64,000 nucleotides of DNA from Variovorax sp. OK212. Lineage in GTDB: Bacteria > Pseudomonadota > Gammaproteobacteria > Burkholderiales > Burkholderiaceae_C. The stretch lies in the NCBI RefSeq assembly GCF_900112425.1, contig NZ_FOLP01000004.1, forward strand, positions 248,001-312,000, read 5' to 3'. Position 1 is the stretch's first letter; each line of letters begins with the position of its first letter. Of this stretch, positions 42,708-51,033 are shown one piece after another. The notes below the pieces were generated by a model, which saw only the letters and a program-made list of their open reading frames with translations, did no database searches and was not told the origin of the DNA. The position numbers and the translations under genes are program-made.

Positions 42708-43157
42708 TCAGGGCGTGCCGCCGGCGGCGCGGCTGGCGTCCAGGTGCGCCTTGGCGCGCTCGGCCAGCGCCATTTCGCCGGGCGTGCCGGGCGCGAAGCT
42801 CTCCACCGGCAGCGGCCGGCCGTGCGAGTCGACCGAGACGAACACGATCAGGCATTCGGTGGTCTTTTCCATCACGCCGCCCTTCATGTCGCCGCTGCGC
42901 ACCTCCACCGAGATGTTCATGCTGGTGTTGCCCGTGTAGGCCAGGCGGGCCTCCACCTCGACCAGGTCGCCGATCATGATCGGGCGGTGAAAGCGGATGC
43001 TGCCGATGAAGGCGGTGACGCAGTAGCGCTTGGCCCAGCTGGTCGCGCAGGCGTAGCCGGCCTCGTCGATCCACTTCATGACCGTGCCGCCGTGGACCTT
43101 GCCGCCGAAGTTGACGGTGCTGGGTTCTGCGAGGAATCGCAGGGTGATCGAGGACAT
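42708..43157 (-). CDS. yciA: Acyl-CoA thioesterase, YciA-like hotdog family
   Basis: Protein of 149 residues. A single hotdog domain with STVNFGGKVHGGTVMKWID (about 13-31) and the conserved catalytic Asp at the end of that block, YCVTAFIGSIRFHRPI, then VEVRSGDMKGG. YciA-type enzymes hydrolyse a wide range of acyl-CoAs and assemble as hexamers. It leads the same-strand series to phasin (168 bp gap), TetR and ACBP. A 30-bp repeat array follows its upstream region. Confidence 0.9.
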   Translation of the reverse strand: MSSITLRFLAEPSTVNFGGKVHGGTVMKWIDEAGYACATSWAKRYCVTAFIGSIRFHRPIMIGDLVEVEARLAYTGNTSMNISVEVRSGDMKGGVMEKTTECLIVFVSVDSHGRPLPVESFAPGTPGEMALAERAKAHLDASRAAGGTP

Positions 43158-43230
43158 GGAAGGCCGCCTTTTCGATGGGCTGTGGGGGTAGGGAGCCGCG
43201 ATTATGCGAGCGCCCGGATGCCCCCCAGAC

Positions 43231-43300
43231 GCCGCTGGTCGGCGTCGATCACCGCCTGTCGCCGCTGGTCGGCACCGATCACCGCCTGTCGCCGCCCGTC
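43231..43300. repeat. 30-bp tandem repeat, 2.3 copies
   Basis: Units at 43231-43260 and 43261-43290 are identical except for two bases (GT versus AC at position 14-15), followed by a partial third. The array fills the gap between the thioesterase start and the stop of the LysR gene, in the thioesterase's upstream region. Confidence 0.9.
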
Positions 43301-43316
43301 GCCCCGGCGTGCGCGC

Positions 43317-44213
43317 TCAGCTCCCGCTGAACAACTGCGCCAGCGTGCGCCGCAGCCAGGCGTTGCCCGGGTCGGCATGGAAGCGCTCGTGCCAGTGCTG
43401 CTTCACGGCGTAGGCCGGCAGGGCGAACGGCGGCTCCAGCAGCTTCACCGGCTCCTGCGTGGCCAGCACCTTGCCCAAAATGCGCGGCACCACCACGATC
43501 AGCTCGGTGTGCGCCACGATGCGCGCCACGCTCAGGAAGCTCGACAGCCGCACCACCACGTCGCGCTTCAGGCCCAGCCGGGCGATGGTCGTGTCGACGA
43601 TGGCATGCCCCGTGCCCGACGTGGACACCACCGCGTGCGCCTCGGCCTCGAAGCGCTTGCGCGTGAGCCGCGCGCCGATGCGCGGATGGTTCTGCGCCGC
43701 CAGGCAGACGAAGTTCTGCATGAACAGCGTCTGCTGGTAGAAGCCCGCGTCCAGCTGCGGCATGAAGCCCACGGCCAGGTCGACCTCGCCGTCCTGCAGG
43801 CGCCGCCCGCTGATCGTGGAGATGATCTCGGTCTCGATGTGCACCCCCGGCGCCGCGCGCCGCAGGTGGTCGAGCAGGCCGGGCAGCAGCACCACCTCGC
43901 TGATGTCGGTCATGCAGATGCGAAAACGCCGCTGCGCCTGCGCGGGCTCGAAGCTGCTGCGGTTGCCTTGCGCCTGCGCCAGCTGCGCCAGCGCCTCGCG
44001 CAGGTTCGGGTAGATGCGCTCGGCATGCGGCGTGGGCTGCATGCCCTGGGCGGTGCGGGTGAACAGGCGGTCGTCGAAGTGGGCGCGCAGCTTGTTCAGC
44101 GCGGTGCTGGCCGCGGCCTGCGCCATGCCCAGCCGCTCGGCCGCCCTGGAGACGTTGCCGGTCTTGTAGACCTCGTCGAACACGGCGAGCCATTCGAGAT
44201 CGAGCTTGGACAT
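43317..44213 (-). CDS. LysR regulator of the gentisate cluster
   Basis: Protein of 298 residues: HTH in the first 62 residues ([39 protein letters not shown]), then the effector domain. It diverges from gentisate 1,2-dioxygenase across 122 bp that contain a 12-bp palindrome, and so probably controls the 3-hydroxybenzoate/gentisate genes with one of these aromatics as effector. NagR/MhbR-like function is inferred from position. Confidence 0.92.
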   Translation of the reverse strand: MSKLDLEWLAVFDEVYKTGNVSRAAERLGMAQAAASTALNKLRAHFDDRLFTRTAQGMQPTPHAERIYPNLREALAQLAQAQGNRSSFEPAQAQRRFRICMTDISEVVLLPGLLDHLRRAAPGVHIETEIISTISGRRLQDGEVDLAVGFMPQLDAGFYQQTLFMQNFVCLAAQNHPRIGARLTRKRFEAEAHAVVSTSGTGHAIVDTTIARLGLKRDVVVRLSSFLSVARIVAHTELIVVVPRILGKVLATQEPVKLLEPPFALPAYAVKQHWHERFHADPGNAWLRRTLAQLFSGS

Positions 44214-44247
44214 GGAAAGGGGCTTCTTCAGGCGAAAGACACCATTA

Positions 44248-44259
44248 TCGAAATTTCGA
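44248..44259. promoter_or_regulatory. Candidate LysR operator TCGAAATTTCGA
   Basis: Perfect 12-bp palindrome, immediately followed by a second TTCGAA, in the AT-rich part of the LysR/gentisate dioxygenase divergent region. It is 34 bp upstream of the LysR start and 76 bp upstream of the dioxygenase start, suitable for LysR-type activation. Confidence 0.55.
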
Positions 44260-44335
44260 ATTCCGTGTATTGGCTACCGGTCTTGAGGAAATAGTGGTGC
44301 GGGTGAAGAATGCCGCCACGGAGACACACCACGCC

Positions 44336-45397
44336 ATGAAACCCGCGCCAACCAATGCGGCCGAACGCCGCGACTACTACGCCCGCATCGCCCCGCTGCA
44401 CCTCACCCCGCTGTGGGAATCGCTGCATGCCCTGGTGCCGCGCGAACCGCAGACGCCCTGCGTGCCCGCGCTGTGGCGCTACGACGAGATCCGCCCGCTG
44501 CTGATGGAGTCGGCCGATCTCATCACCGCCGAGGAGGCCGTGCGCCGCGTGCTGGTGCTGGAGAACCCGGCGCTGCCGGGCAACTCGTCGATCACGCAGT
44601 CGATCTACGCCGGGCTGCAGCTCATCATGCCGGGCGAGGTGGCGCCGTCGCACCGCCACGTGCAGTCGGCCCTGCGCTTCATCGTCGACGGCAAGGGCGC
44701 GTACACCACGGTGGGCGGCGAGCGCACCACCATGTACCCCGGCGACTTCATCATCACGCCGTCCTGGGCCTGGCACGACCATGGCAACGAAGGCATCGGC
44801 GGCACGGTCGAGCCGGTGGTGTGGCTCGACGGCCTCGACATCCCGATGCTGCGCTTCTTCGACGCCGGCTTCGCCGAGAACGACGACGCCAAGGTGCAGC
44901 ACGTGTCGCGCCCCGAAGGCCACAGCCTGGCGCGCTTCGGCCACAACATGGTGCCGGTGCGCCACGACCACGTCTCGGCCACCTCGCCCATCTTCAACTA
45001 CCCGTACGCGCGCAGCCGCGAGGCGCTGGCCCAGCTGCACAAGCAGGAGGCGCCCGACGCCTGGCTCGGCCACAAGCTGCGCTACATCAACCCGCTGACG
45101 GGCGGCTCGCCGATGCCCACCATCTCGACCCAGCTGCAGCTGCTGCCCCAGGGCTTCGCCGGCAAGACGCACCGCGCCACCGACGGCACGGTGTACAGCG
45201 TGGTCGAGGGCCACGGCACGGCGGAGATCGCCGGCCAGCGCTTCGACTTCGGTCCGCGCGACACCTTCGTGGTGCCGTCGTGGGCGCCGCTGCGGCTGTC
45301 GTCGCCCGGCGAAGACACTGTGCTCTTCAGCTTCTCCGACCGCCCCGTGCAGCAGGCCATGGGCATCCTGCGCGAAGCCTTCCTGGAAGAAGCCTGA
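44336..45397 (+). CDS. Gentisate 1,2-dioxygenase
   Basis: Protein of 353 residues from the ATG at 44336. Bicupin fold with the catalytic iron histidines in the first cupin: His106 and His108 ([11 protein letters not shown]) and His147/149 (WAWHDHGNE). It opens the gentisate ring between C1 and C2 to give maleylpyruvate. Length and start ([18 protein letters not shown]) match known enzymes. First gene of the catabolic cluster, followed by a strong intrinsic terminator and then fumarylpyruvate hydrolase. Confidence 0.95.
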   Translation: MKPAPTNAAERRDYYARIAPLHLTPLWESLHALVPREPQTPCVPALWRYDEIRPLLMESADLITAEEAVRRVLVLENPALPGNSSITQSIYAGLQLIMPGEVAPSHRHVQSALRFIVDGKGAYTTVGGERTTMYPGDFIITPSWAWHDHGNEGIGGTVEPVVWLDGLDIPMLRFFDAGFAENDDAKVQHVSRPEGHSLARFGHNMVPVRHDHVSATSPIFNYPYARSREALAQLHKQEAPDAWLGHKLRYINPLTGGSPMPTISTQLQLLPQGFAGKTHRATDGTVYSVVEGHGTAEIAGQRFDFGPRDTFVVPSWAPLRLSSPGEDTVLFSFSDRPVQQAMGILREAFLEEA

Positions 45398-45402
45398 TCC
45401 CC

Positions 45403-45433
45403 GGCGCCTGAACGCAGGCGCCCCTTCTTTTTT
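45403..45433 (+). terminator. Strong rho-independent terminator within the gentisate cluster
   Basis: GGCGCCTG-AACG-CAGGCGCC, a perfect 8-bp stem with a 4-nt loop, followed by CCTTCTTTTTT, starting 5 bp after the dioxygenase stop. It should stop most transcripts before the hydrolase gene, so the downstream genes may use another promoter or read-through. Confidence 0.9.
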
Positions 45434-45485
45434 CGTTCTTCCCGTTTTTGTTCGACCGTTGCCGCCCCGCGCGGCAGGAGCCTCC

Positions 45486-46190
45486 ATGTCCTTCGTCTTC
45501 ACGCCCCCTTCCATCGTCGGCCTGCCCATCGCCGGCTCCGACAAGCAGTTCCCCGTGCGCCGCGTCTACTGCGTGGGCCGCAACTACGCCGCGCACGCAC
45601 GCGAGATGGGCTTCGACCCCGACCGCGAGCCGCCGTTCTTCTTCTGCAAGCCGAACGACGACGCCTCGGTGGTGCCGGTGGCCGAAGGCGCGACCGGCGC
45701 CGTGCCGTACCCGCCGCTCACCAGCAACTACCACTACGAAGCCGAGCTGGTGGTGGCCATCGGCAAGGGCGGCAAGGACATTCCGGTCGAGCAGGCCGCC
45801 AGCCACATCCACAGCTATGCCGTGGGCCTGGACATGACCCGCCGCGACCTGCAGATGAAGATGCGCGAGCAGGGCCGCCCGTGGGAAATCGGCAAGGCCT
45901 TCGACTTCTCCGCGCCCATCGCGCCGCTGCGCACGCTGGCCGACGTGGGCGAGATCAGCGCCGGCGCCATCACGCTCGAAGTCGACGGCCAGGTGCGCCA
46001 GAGCAGCGACATCACGCACCTGATCTGGTCGGTGAACGAGGTCATCGCCAACCTGTCGACGCTCTTCACGCTGCAGCCCGGCGACCTGATCTTCACGGGC
46101 ACGCCCGAAGGCGTGGGCGCGGTCAAGGCCGGCCAGACGATCAAGGTGAGCATCGAGCGCCTGCCGTCGCTCACGGTTCGCATCGACTGA
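45486..46190 (+). CDS. Fumarylpyruvate hydrolase (FAH family)
   Basis: Protein of 234 residues from the ATG at 45486 with an AGGAG site. FAH motifs: VYCVGRNYAAHAREMG, FFFCKPNDD, the metal-binding YEAELVVAIGKGG (two acids), and FTGTPEGVGAVKAGQ. It hydrolyses fumarylpyruvate to fumarate and pyruvate, the last step of the gentisate route (NagK-like). A hydrolase acting directly on maleylpyruvate cannot be excluded, since no isomerase gene is adjacent. Confidence 0.92.
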   Translation: MSFVFTPPSIVGLPIAGSDKQFPVRRVYCVGRNYAAHAREMGFDPDREPPFFFCKPNDDASVVPVAEGATGAVPYPPLTSNYHYEAELVVAIGKGGKDIPVEQAASHIHSYAVGLDMTRRDLQMKMREQGRPWEIGKAFDFSAPIAPLRTLADVGEISAGAITLEVDGQVRQSSDITHLIWSVNEVIANLSTLFTLQPGDLIFTGTPEGVGAVKAGQTIKVSIERLPSLTVRID

Positions 46191-46224
46191 TTCCGCACAA
46201 GAAAAGAGAAAGCAGAGGCCGCCC

Positions 46225-47529
46225 ATGACCGCCAGCACCGCCACCAACGCATCCACGACGAAGAACCCGCCCACCGTGCTGCTGGTCGGCGGCGGCATCG
46301 GCGGCATGGCCGCCGCGCTGGCGCTCGCGCGCCTGGGCGTGGCCATCGACCTGCTGGAGCAGAGTGCCTCCATCGGCGAGATCGGCGCCGGCCTGCAGCT
46401 CGGCCCCAACGCCTTCGCCGCGCTCGACGCGCTGGGCGTGGGCGAGGCGGTGCGCAAGGGCTCGGTGTTCACCGACCGGCTGGTGATGATGGACGCCGTC
46501 GATTGCGCCGAGGTGGCCTCGGTGCCGGTGGGCGAGGCCTTTCGCGCGCGCTTTCGCAACCCGTATGCCGTGAGCCACCGCGCCGACCTGCATGGCGCGA
46601 TCCACGAGGCGGTGAAGCAGCATCCGCTGATCCGCTTCCACACCTCCGCGCAGGTCGAGGCTATCGACACGAGCGGGCAGGGCGTCACGGCGGTCACCAA
46701 GGACGGCCGCCAGTTCAAGGCCGACGCCATCGTCGGCTGCGACGGCGTGAAGTCGGTGGTGCGCGCCAGGCTCATCGGCGATGCGCCGCGCGTGTCGGGC
46801 CACGTGGTCTACCGCGCCGTGGTGCCGGCGGACTGCATGCCGGCCGACCTGCGCTGGAACGCGCCCGTGGTCTGGGCCGGCCCCGACTGCCACCTGGTGC
46901 ACTACCCGCTGCGCCATGGCGAGCAGTACAACCTGGTCGTCACCTTCCACAGCCGCGAAGCGGAAGAGTGGGGTGTGACCGACGGCAGCAAGGAAGAAGT
47001 GCTGTCGTATTTCGAGGGCGTGCATGCGCGCCCGCGCCAGCTGCTCGACCGCCCGACCTCGTGGCGCCGCTGGAGCACCGCCGACCGCGACCCGGTCGGC
47101 CGCTGGAGCGACGGCGCGGCCACGCTGCTGGGCGACGCGGCGCATCCCATGATGCAGTACCTGGCGCAGGGCGCCTGCATGGCGCTCGAGGACGCCGTGA
47201 CCCTCGGCGAGGCCGTGAAGGCCTGCGGCTTCGACATGCCCGCCGCGTTCAAGCTGTACGAGGCGGCGCGCGTCGCCCGCACGGCGCGCGTGGTGCTGTC
47301 GGTGCGCGAAATGGGGCGGCTGTACCACGCCAAGGGCGTGGAGCGCCTGGTGCGCAACAGCCTGTGGACCGGGCGCTCGCCCGAACGCTTCTACGATGCC
47401 GTCGAGTGGCTCTATGCCTGGCGGCCCGAACACTGCCTGGACGACGCGCCCGGGACGCTGCGTCCCGTGACGGCGACGGCCGAGGCCAAGGCCGACGCCG
47501 AGACCGCCGCGGTGCTTTCGCCGCACTGA
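46225..47529 (+). CDS. 3-Hydroxybenzoate 6-hydroxylase (FAD monooxygenase)
   Basis: Protein of 434 residues. Class A flavin monooxygenase: GGGIGGMAAALALARLGV (FAD), GCDGVKSVVR (DG motif), LLGDAAHPMMQYLAQGACMALEDA (second FAD motif). The QYLAQGA loop, YPLRHGEQYN, and the C-terminal block around RSPERFYDAVEWLYAW are like 3-hydroxybenzoate 6-hydroxylases (MhbM, XlnD). It would convert 3-hydroxybenzoate to gentisate with NADH and O2, feeding the dioxygenase. Salicylate 5-hydroxylases are multicomponent, which this is not. Confidence 0.9.
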   Translation: MTASTATNASTTKNPPTVLLVGGGIGGMAAALALARLGVAIDLLEQSASIGEIGAGLQLGPNAFAALDALGVGEAVRKGSVFTDRLVMMDAVDCAEVASVPVGEAFRARFRNPYAVSHRADLHGAIHEAVKQHPLIRFHTSAQVEAIDTSGQGVTAVTKDGRQFKADAIVGCDGVKSVVRARLIGDAPRVSGHVVYRAVVPADCMPADLRWNAPVVWAGPDCHLVHYPLRHGEQYNLVVTFHSREAEEWGVTDGSKEEVLSYFEGVHARPRQLLDRPTSWRRWSTADRDPVGRWSDGAATLLGDAAHPMMQYLAQGACMALEDAVTLGEAVKACGFDMPAAFKLYEAARVARTARVVLSVREMGRLYHAKGVERLVRNSLWTGRSPERFYDAVEWLYAWRPEHCLDDAPGTLRPVTATAEAKADAETAAVLSPH

Positions 47530-47598
47530 CACCTGTTTCTTTCATCATTCATAACCAACGAGGCCACCATTCAGGTGAACGCCCAGGAGACAAACGAC

Positions 47599-48573
47599 AT
47601 GAACTTTTCGCGCGCACTGCTGACCGGCCTTTGGGGCCTGGCAGCGGCCACGGGGGCACTGGCCCAGTCCGACTACCCCAGCAAGCCCGTGACCGTGGTC
47701 ACGCCCTTTGCCGCGGGCAGCGGCCCCGACGCCGTGCTGCGCCTGGTCTCCGACAAGCTCTCGCGCCTGTGGAACCAGCGCGTGCTGATCGACAACAAGC
47801 CCGGCGGCGGCGGCTTCATCGCCATCGACCAGGCCCGCCGCGCCGCGCCCGACGGCTACACCCTGCTGCAGCTGGACAGCGAGCACATCGCCGCGCTGCC
47901 GCACCTGTACAAGTCGAAGAACTTCGTGACGCTGCAGCACTTCGACCCGGTGGCCTCGCTGTTTCGCACGCCCTTCTTCGTGGCCGTGGGCAGCGAGTCG
48001 AAGTGGAAGACCATGGCCGACCTGATCGCCGCCGCCAAGGCCGAGCCCGACGCGGTGGTCTACGGCTCCTGGGGCGTGGGCAGCCCCGGCCACCTGGGCG
48101 CGCAGCAGCTGGAGGCGCTCACCGGCATCCGCATGCGCCACGCGCCGTACCGCGAGGTGTCGCAGCTGTACGCCAACGTGGGCGCCGGCGACGTGCCGTG
48201 GGCCTTCGCCAGCATTCCCTCGAGCCAGGGCATCTACAAGGCCGGCAAGCTGCGCTACATCGCGGTGGCCGCGGCCAGGCGCATTCCGCAGATGCCCGAC
48301 GTGCCCACCATGGCCGAGGCGGGCGGTCCGGCCTCGCTGGAAGTCAATTCGTTCGTGTCGCTGCTCGCGCCCAAGGGCGTGCCGGCGGCCATCAAGGCGA
48401 AGATCAATGCCGACGTGGCCAAGGTCATCGCCGACCCCGAGATCCGCGCCCGCTTCGACACCTTCGCCTTCGAGCCGCTGGCCTGGTCGCCCGAGGAGAT
48501 CGAGCGCAATGCCGAGGCCAAGTCGAAGGTGTACGGCGAGCTGGTGCGCAGGGGCAACATCAGCCTCGACTAG
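47599..48573 (+). CDS. Bug/TctC family solute receptor 1 (gentisate cluster)
   Basis: Protein of 324 residues with a signal peptide (about 1-22, ATGALAQ). DYPSKPVTVVTPFAAGSGPDAVLR and the VLIDNKPGGGGFIA loop identify the family. It follows the hydroxylase by 70 bp and probably binds an aromatic acid such as 3-hydroxybenzoate for uptake or sensing. No TctA/TctB genes nearby, as is common for Bug receptors. Confidence 0.92.
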   Translation: MNFSRALLTGLWGLAAATGALAQSDYPSKPVTVVTPFAAGSGPDAVLRLVSDKLSRLWNQRVLIDNKPGGGGFIAIDQARRAAPDGYTLLQLDSEHIAALPHLYKSKNFVTLQHFDPVASLFRTPFFVAVGSESKWKTMADLIAAAKAEPDAVVYGSWGVGSPGHLGAQQLEALTGIRMRHAPYREVSQLYANVGAGDVPWAFASIPSSQGIYKAGKLRYIAVAAARRIPQMPDVPTMAEAGGPASLEVNSFVSLLAPKGVPAAIKAKINADVAKVIADPEIRARFDTFAFEPLAWSPEEIERNAEAKSKVYGELVRRGNISLD

Positions 48574-48660
48574 GGCCGTGACGGGGGGCTCGCCTTGCCC
48601 TGTGTTCCGTTCGGCAGTTAAGCTGGCCCCTTCGTTTTTTTGACAATTTTTCACATTTCC

Positions 48661-49638
48661 ATGCAAGCCACCAAGAGAGCCCTCCTGATTGCCTGCGGCC
48701 TGGCCGCCGCCACCGCGTTGCCGATGACCGCCAGCGCACAGAACGCCGCCTGGCCGACCAAGCCGATCCGCCTGCTGGTGGGCTTCCCGGGCGGCTCCAC
48801 CCCCGACATCGCGGCGCGCACCATCGCCGAGCCGCTGTCCAAGGCGCTGGGCCAGCCGATCGTGGTGGACAACAAGGCCGGCGCCTCGGGCAACATCGCG
48901 GCCGACCAGGTGGCCAAGGCCACCGACGACCACACGCTGGGCATCGTCATCAACGGCAACCTCACGTCGTCGAAGATGCTGTACCCCAAGCTGCCGTACG
49001 ACCCGGTCAAGGACTTCACCTACCTGTCGCTGATCGCCACGGCCCCGCTGGTGCTGGTGGCGCAGAACAACCTGCCCTCGGGCACCGCCTTCTTCGACGC
49101 CGCGCGCAAGGGCGGCGACAAGTGGAACTACGGCTCGGTGGGCATCGGCTCGGTCGGCCACCTGGGCATGGAACTGCTCAAGACCCGCGTGAACGGCTTC
49201 AAGCCCGAGCACGTGCCCTATCAGGGCAACCCGCAGGTCATCACCGCCATGCTGGGCGACCAGGTGCAGATGGGCCTGATCCCGCCGGGCGTGGCCATGC
49301 CCCAGATCAGGGCCGGCAAGCTCAAGGCCATCGGCCTCACGGGCGGGCGCAGCGCGCTGGTGCCCGAGATCCCGCCGCTGGCCGACGCCGGCGTGAAGGA
49401 CTTCAACCTCGAGGTGTGGGTGGCGCTGCTGGGCCCGGCCAACCTGTCGAAGACCGCGCAGGCGCGCATCAGCCGCGAACTCGAAGTGGTCATGAAGGAC
49501 CCGGACGTGCGCCGCAAGCTCTTCGAGCAAGGCTGGCAGGCCGTGGGCACCTCGCCGGACGGCATGCGCACGCGCGTGAACGACGAGGCGGCCATCATGA
49601 CCAGGATCATCTCGGCCCGCGGCATCAAGTTGCAGTGA
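48661..49638 (+). CDS. Bug/TctC family solute receptor 2 (gentisate cluster)
   Basis: Protein of 325 residues with a signal peptide (ALLIACGLAAATALPMTASA). WPTKPIRLLVGFPGGSTPD and PIVVDNKAGASGNIAADQV are family signatures. It is a second receptor in tandem but clearly diverged from the first, so the two may bind different ligands. The stop overlaps the start of the FAD oxidoreductase (TGATG), linking their expression. Confidence 0.92.
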   Translation: MQATKRALLIACGLAAATALPMTASAQNAAWPTKPIRLLVGFPGGSTPDIAARTIAEPLSKALGQPIVVDNKAGASGNIAADQVAKATDDHTLGIVINGNLTSSKMLYPKLPYDPVKDFTYLSLIATAPLVLVAQNNLPSGTAFFDAARKGGDKWNYGSVGIGSVGHLGMELLKTRVNGFKPEHVPYQGNPQVITAMLGDQVQMGLIPPGVAMPQIRAGKLKAIGLTGGRSALVPEIPPLADAGVKDFNLEVWVALLGPANLSKTAQARISRELEVVMKDPDVRRKLFEQGWQAVGTSPDGMRTRVNDEAAIMTRIISARGIKLQ

Positions 49639-50987
49639 TGAGCGCCCAGACATTGCATGAGCCGGCGCGCGAGCTGCCGGTGTTCGGCGACTACGACGTG
49701 GTGGTGGTCGGCGGCGGCCCCGCCGGCATTGCCGCGGCCGTGAGCGCCGCGCGCCATGGCGCCCACACGCTGCTGGTGGAGCGCTACGGCTTCCTCGGCG
49801 GCATGGGCACCGCCGGCGGCGTGACCAACTTCGCGGGCCTGTACGGCAAGCGCAAGGGCGAGATGACGCAGCTGGTGCACGGCGTGGTCGACGAGCTGAT
49901 CGAGCGCATCGCCGCGCTCAACGGCATGAACGATCCGCAGAACGGCATGGGCGGGCGCATCTGCGTGCGCTCGTACGACACCTCGGCGTACAAATTGGCC
50001 GCCGACCAGTTGCTCGACGGCGCCGGCGTGAAACTGCTGTTCCATGCCTACGCGGCCGCGGTGATCCGCGACGGCAACCGCATGGCCGCGCTGGTGGTCG
50101 AGACCAAGTCGGGCCGCCAGGCCATTCGCGCCAACGCCTTCGTCGACGCCAGCGGCGACGCCGACGTGGCCGCCTTCGCGGGCGTGCCCTTCGAGGTGGG
50201 CGACGGCCACGGCAGCGGGCTGTTCCCGACCACCATGTTCCGCATCGGCCAGGTCGACGCGCCGGCCGCGCTGGAAGCGGTGGGCGAGTTCAAGGCCATC
50301 AACGACTACATGGCGCGCACCGAGGCGCAGAAGCCGGGCGTCTACAAGTTCCCGCGCGAAGGCGCCATCCTGCGGCCCAACAAGGACCCGCGCGAGTGGC
50401 GCGCCAACGTCACGCAGATCCGCAACGCCCAGGGCCACGCGATGAACGGCGTCGACGCGCGCGAGCTGACCGAGGGCGAGCTCGAGGGCCGCCGCCAGAT
50501 CGCCGCGTACTTCCAGTTCCTCAAGGCCGAGGTGCCGGGCTTCGCGCAGTCGGCCATCGTGGAGATCGCGCCGCAGGTCGGCATCCGCGAGACGCGGCGC
50601 ATCCAGGGGCTGTACGCGCTGCAGCGCGAGGACATCCTGGGTTCGGCCAGGTTCGACGACAACATCGGCCTGAACGCCTGGCCGATGGAAATGCACGCCG
50701 ACGGCCGCATCGAGTGGGCTTTCCCGCGCGACGAAGCCAATGCCTACAACCACCTGCCGTGGCGCATGCTGGTGCCGCAGACGGTGGAGAACCTGCTGGT
50801 GGCGGGCCGCTGCGCGTCGATGACGCACGAAGGCCAGTCGGCCGCGCGCGCCAGCGGCGGCTGCTTCGTCATGGGGCAGGCCGCGGGCACGGCGGCCGCC
50901 TCGCTGGGCGGTGGCACGTTCGCCCACGTGGACGTGGCGGCGCTGCAGACGAAGCTGGCGGCCGACGGCGCCGACCTCGACCGCTGA
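49638..50987 (+). CDS. FAD-dependent oxidoreductase (FAD_oxidored family)
   Basis: Protein of 449 residues. The N-terminal FAD motif VVVVGGGPAGIAAAVSAARHG and RYGFLGGMGTAGGV, VDASGDADVAAFAG in the middle, and MTHEGQSAARASGGCFVMGQAAG at the end match the FAD_oxidored family found beside Bug receptors and in diverse catabolic clusters. Substrate unknown; co-expression with a Bug receptor suggests it oxidises or reduces the imported ligand. It contains several Cys but no clear Fe-S motif. Confidence 0.88.
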   Translation: MSAQTLHEPARELPVFGDYDVVVVGGGPAGIAAAVSAARHGAHTLLVERYGFLGGMGTAGGVTNFAGLYGKRKGEMTQLVHGVVDELIERIAALNGMNDPQNGMGGRICVRSYDTSAYKLAADQLLDGAGVKLLFHAYAAAVIRDGNRMAALVVETKSGRQAIRANAFVDASGDADVAAFAGVPFEVGDGHGSGLFPTTMFRIGQVDAPAALEAVGEFKAINDYMARTEAQKPGVYKFPREGAILRPNKDPREWRANVTQIRNAQGHAMNGVDARELTEGELEGRRQIAAYFQFLKAEVPGFAQSAIVEIAPQVGIRETRRIQGLYALQREDILGSARFDDNIGLNAWPMEMHADGRIEWAFPRDEANAYNHLPWRMLVPQTVENLLVAGRCASMTHEGQSAARASGGCFVMGQAAGTAAASLGGGTFAHVDVAALQTKLAADGADLDR

Positions 50988-51033
50988 CGGTAAATCCAGG
51001 ACGAAGCGGCGGCGCGCTAGAGTCCGGGGCTTG

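Noticed and set aside
43231..43300. Possible CRISPR-like array
   Set aside because: The units are contiguous without spacers and only 2.3 copies exist; no cas gene is present. It is a plain tandem repeat.
48640..48645. TTGACA before the second Bug receptor, a perfect -35 hexamer
   Set aside because: It is only 16 bp from the start codon, so a -10 box would fall inside the coding sequence. No suitable -10 is seen.
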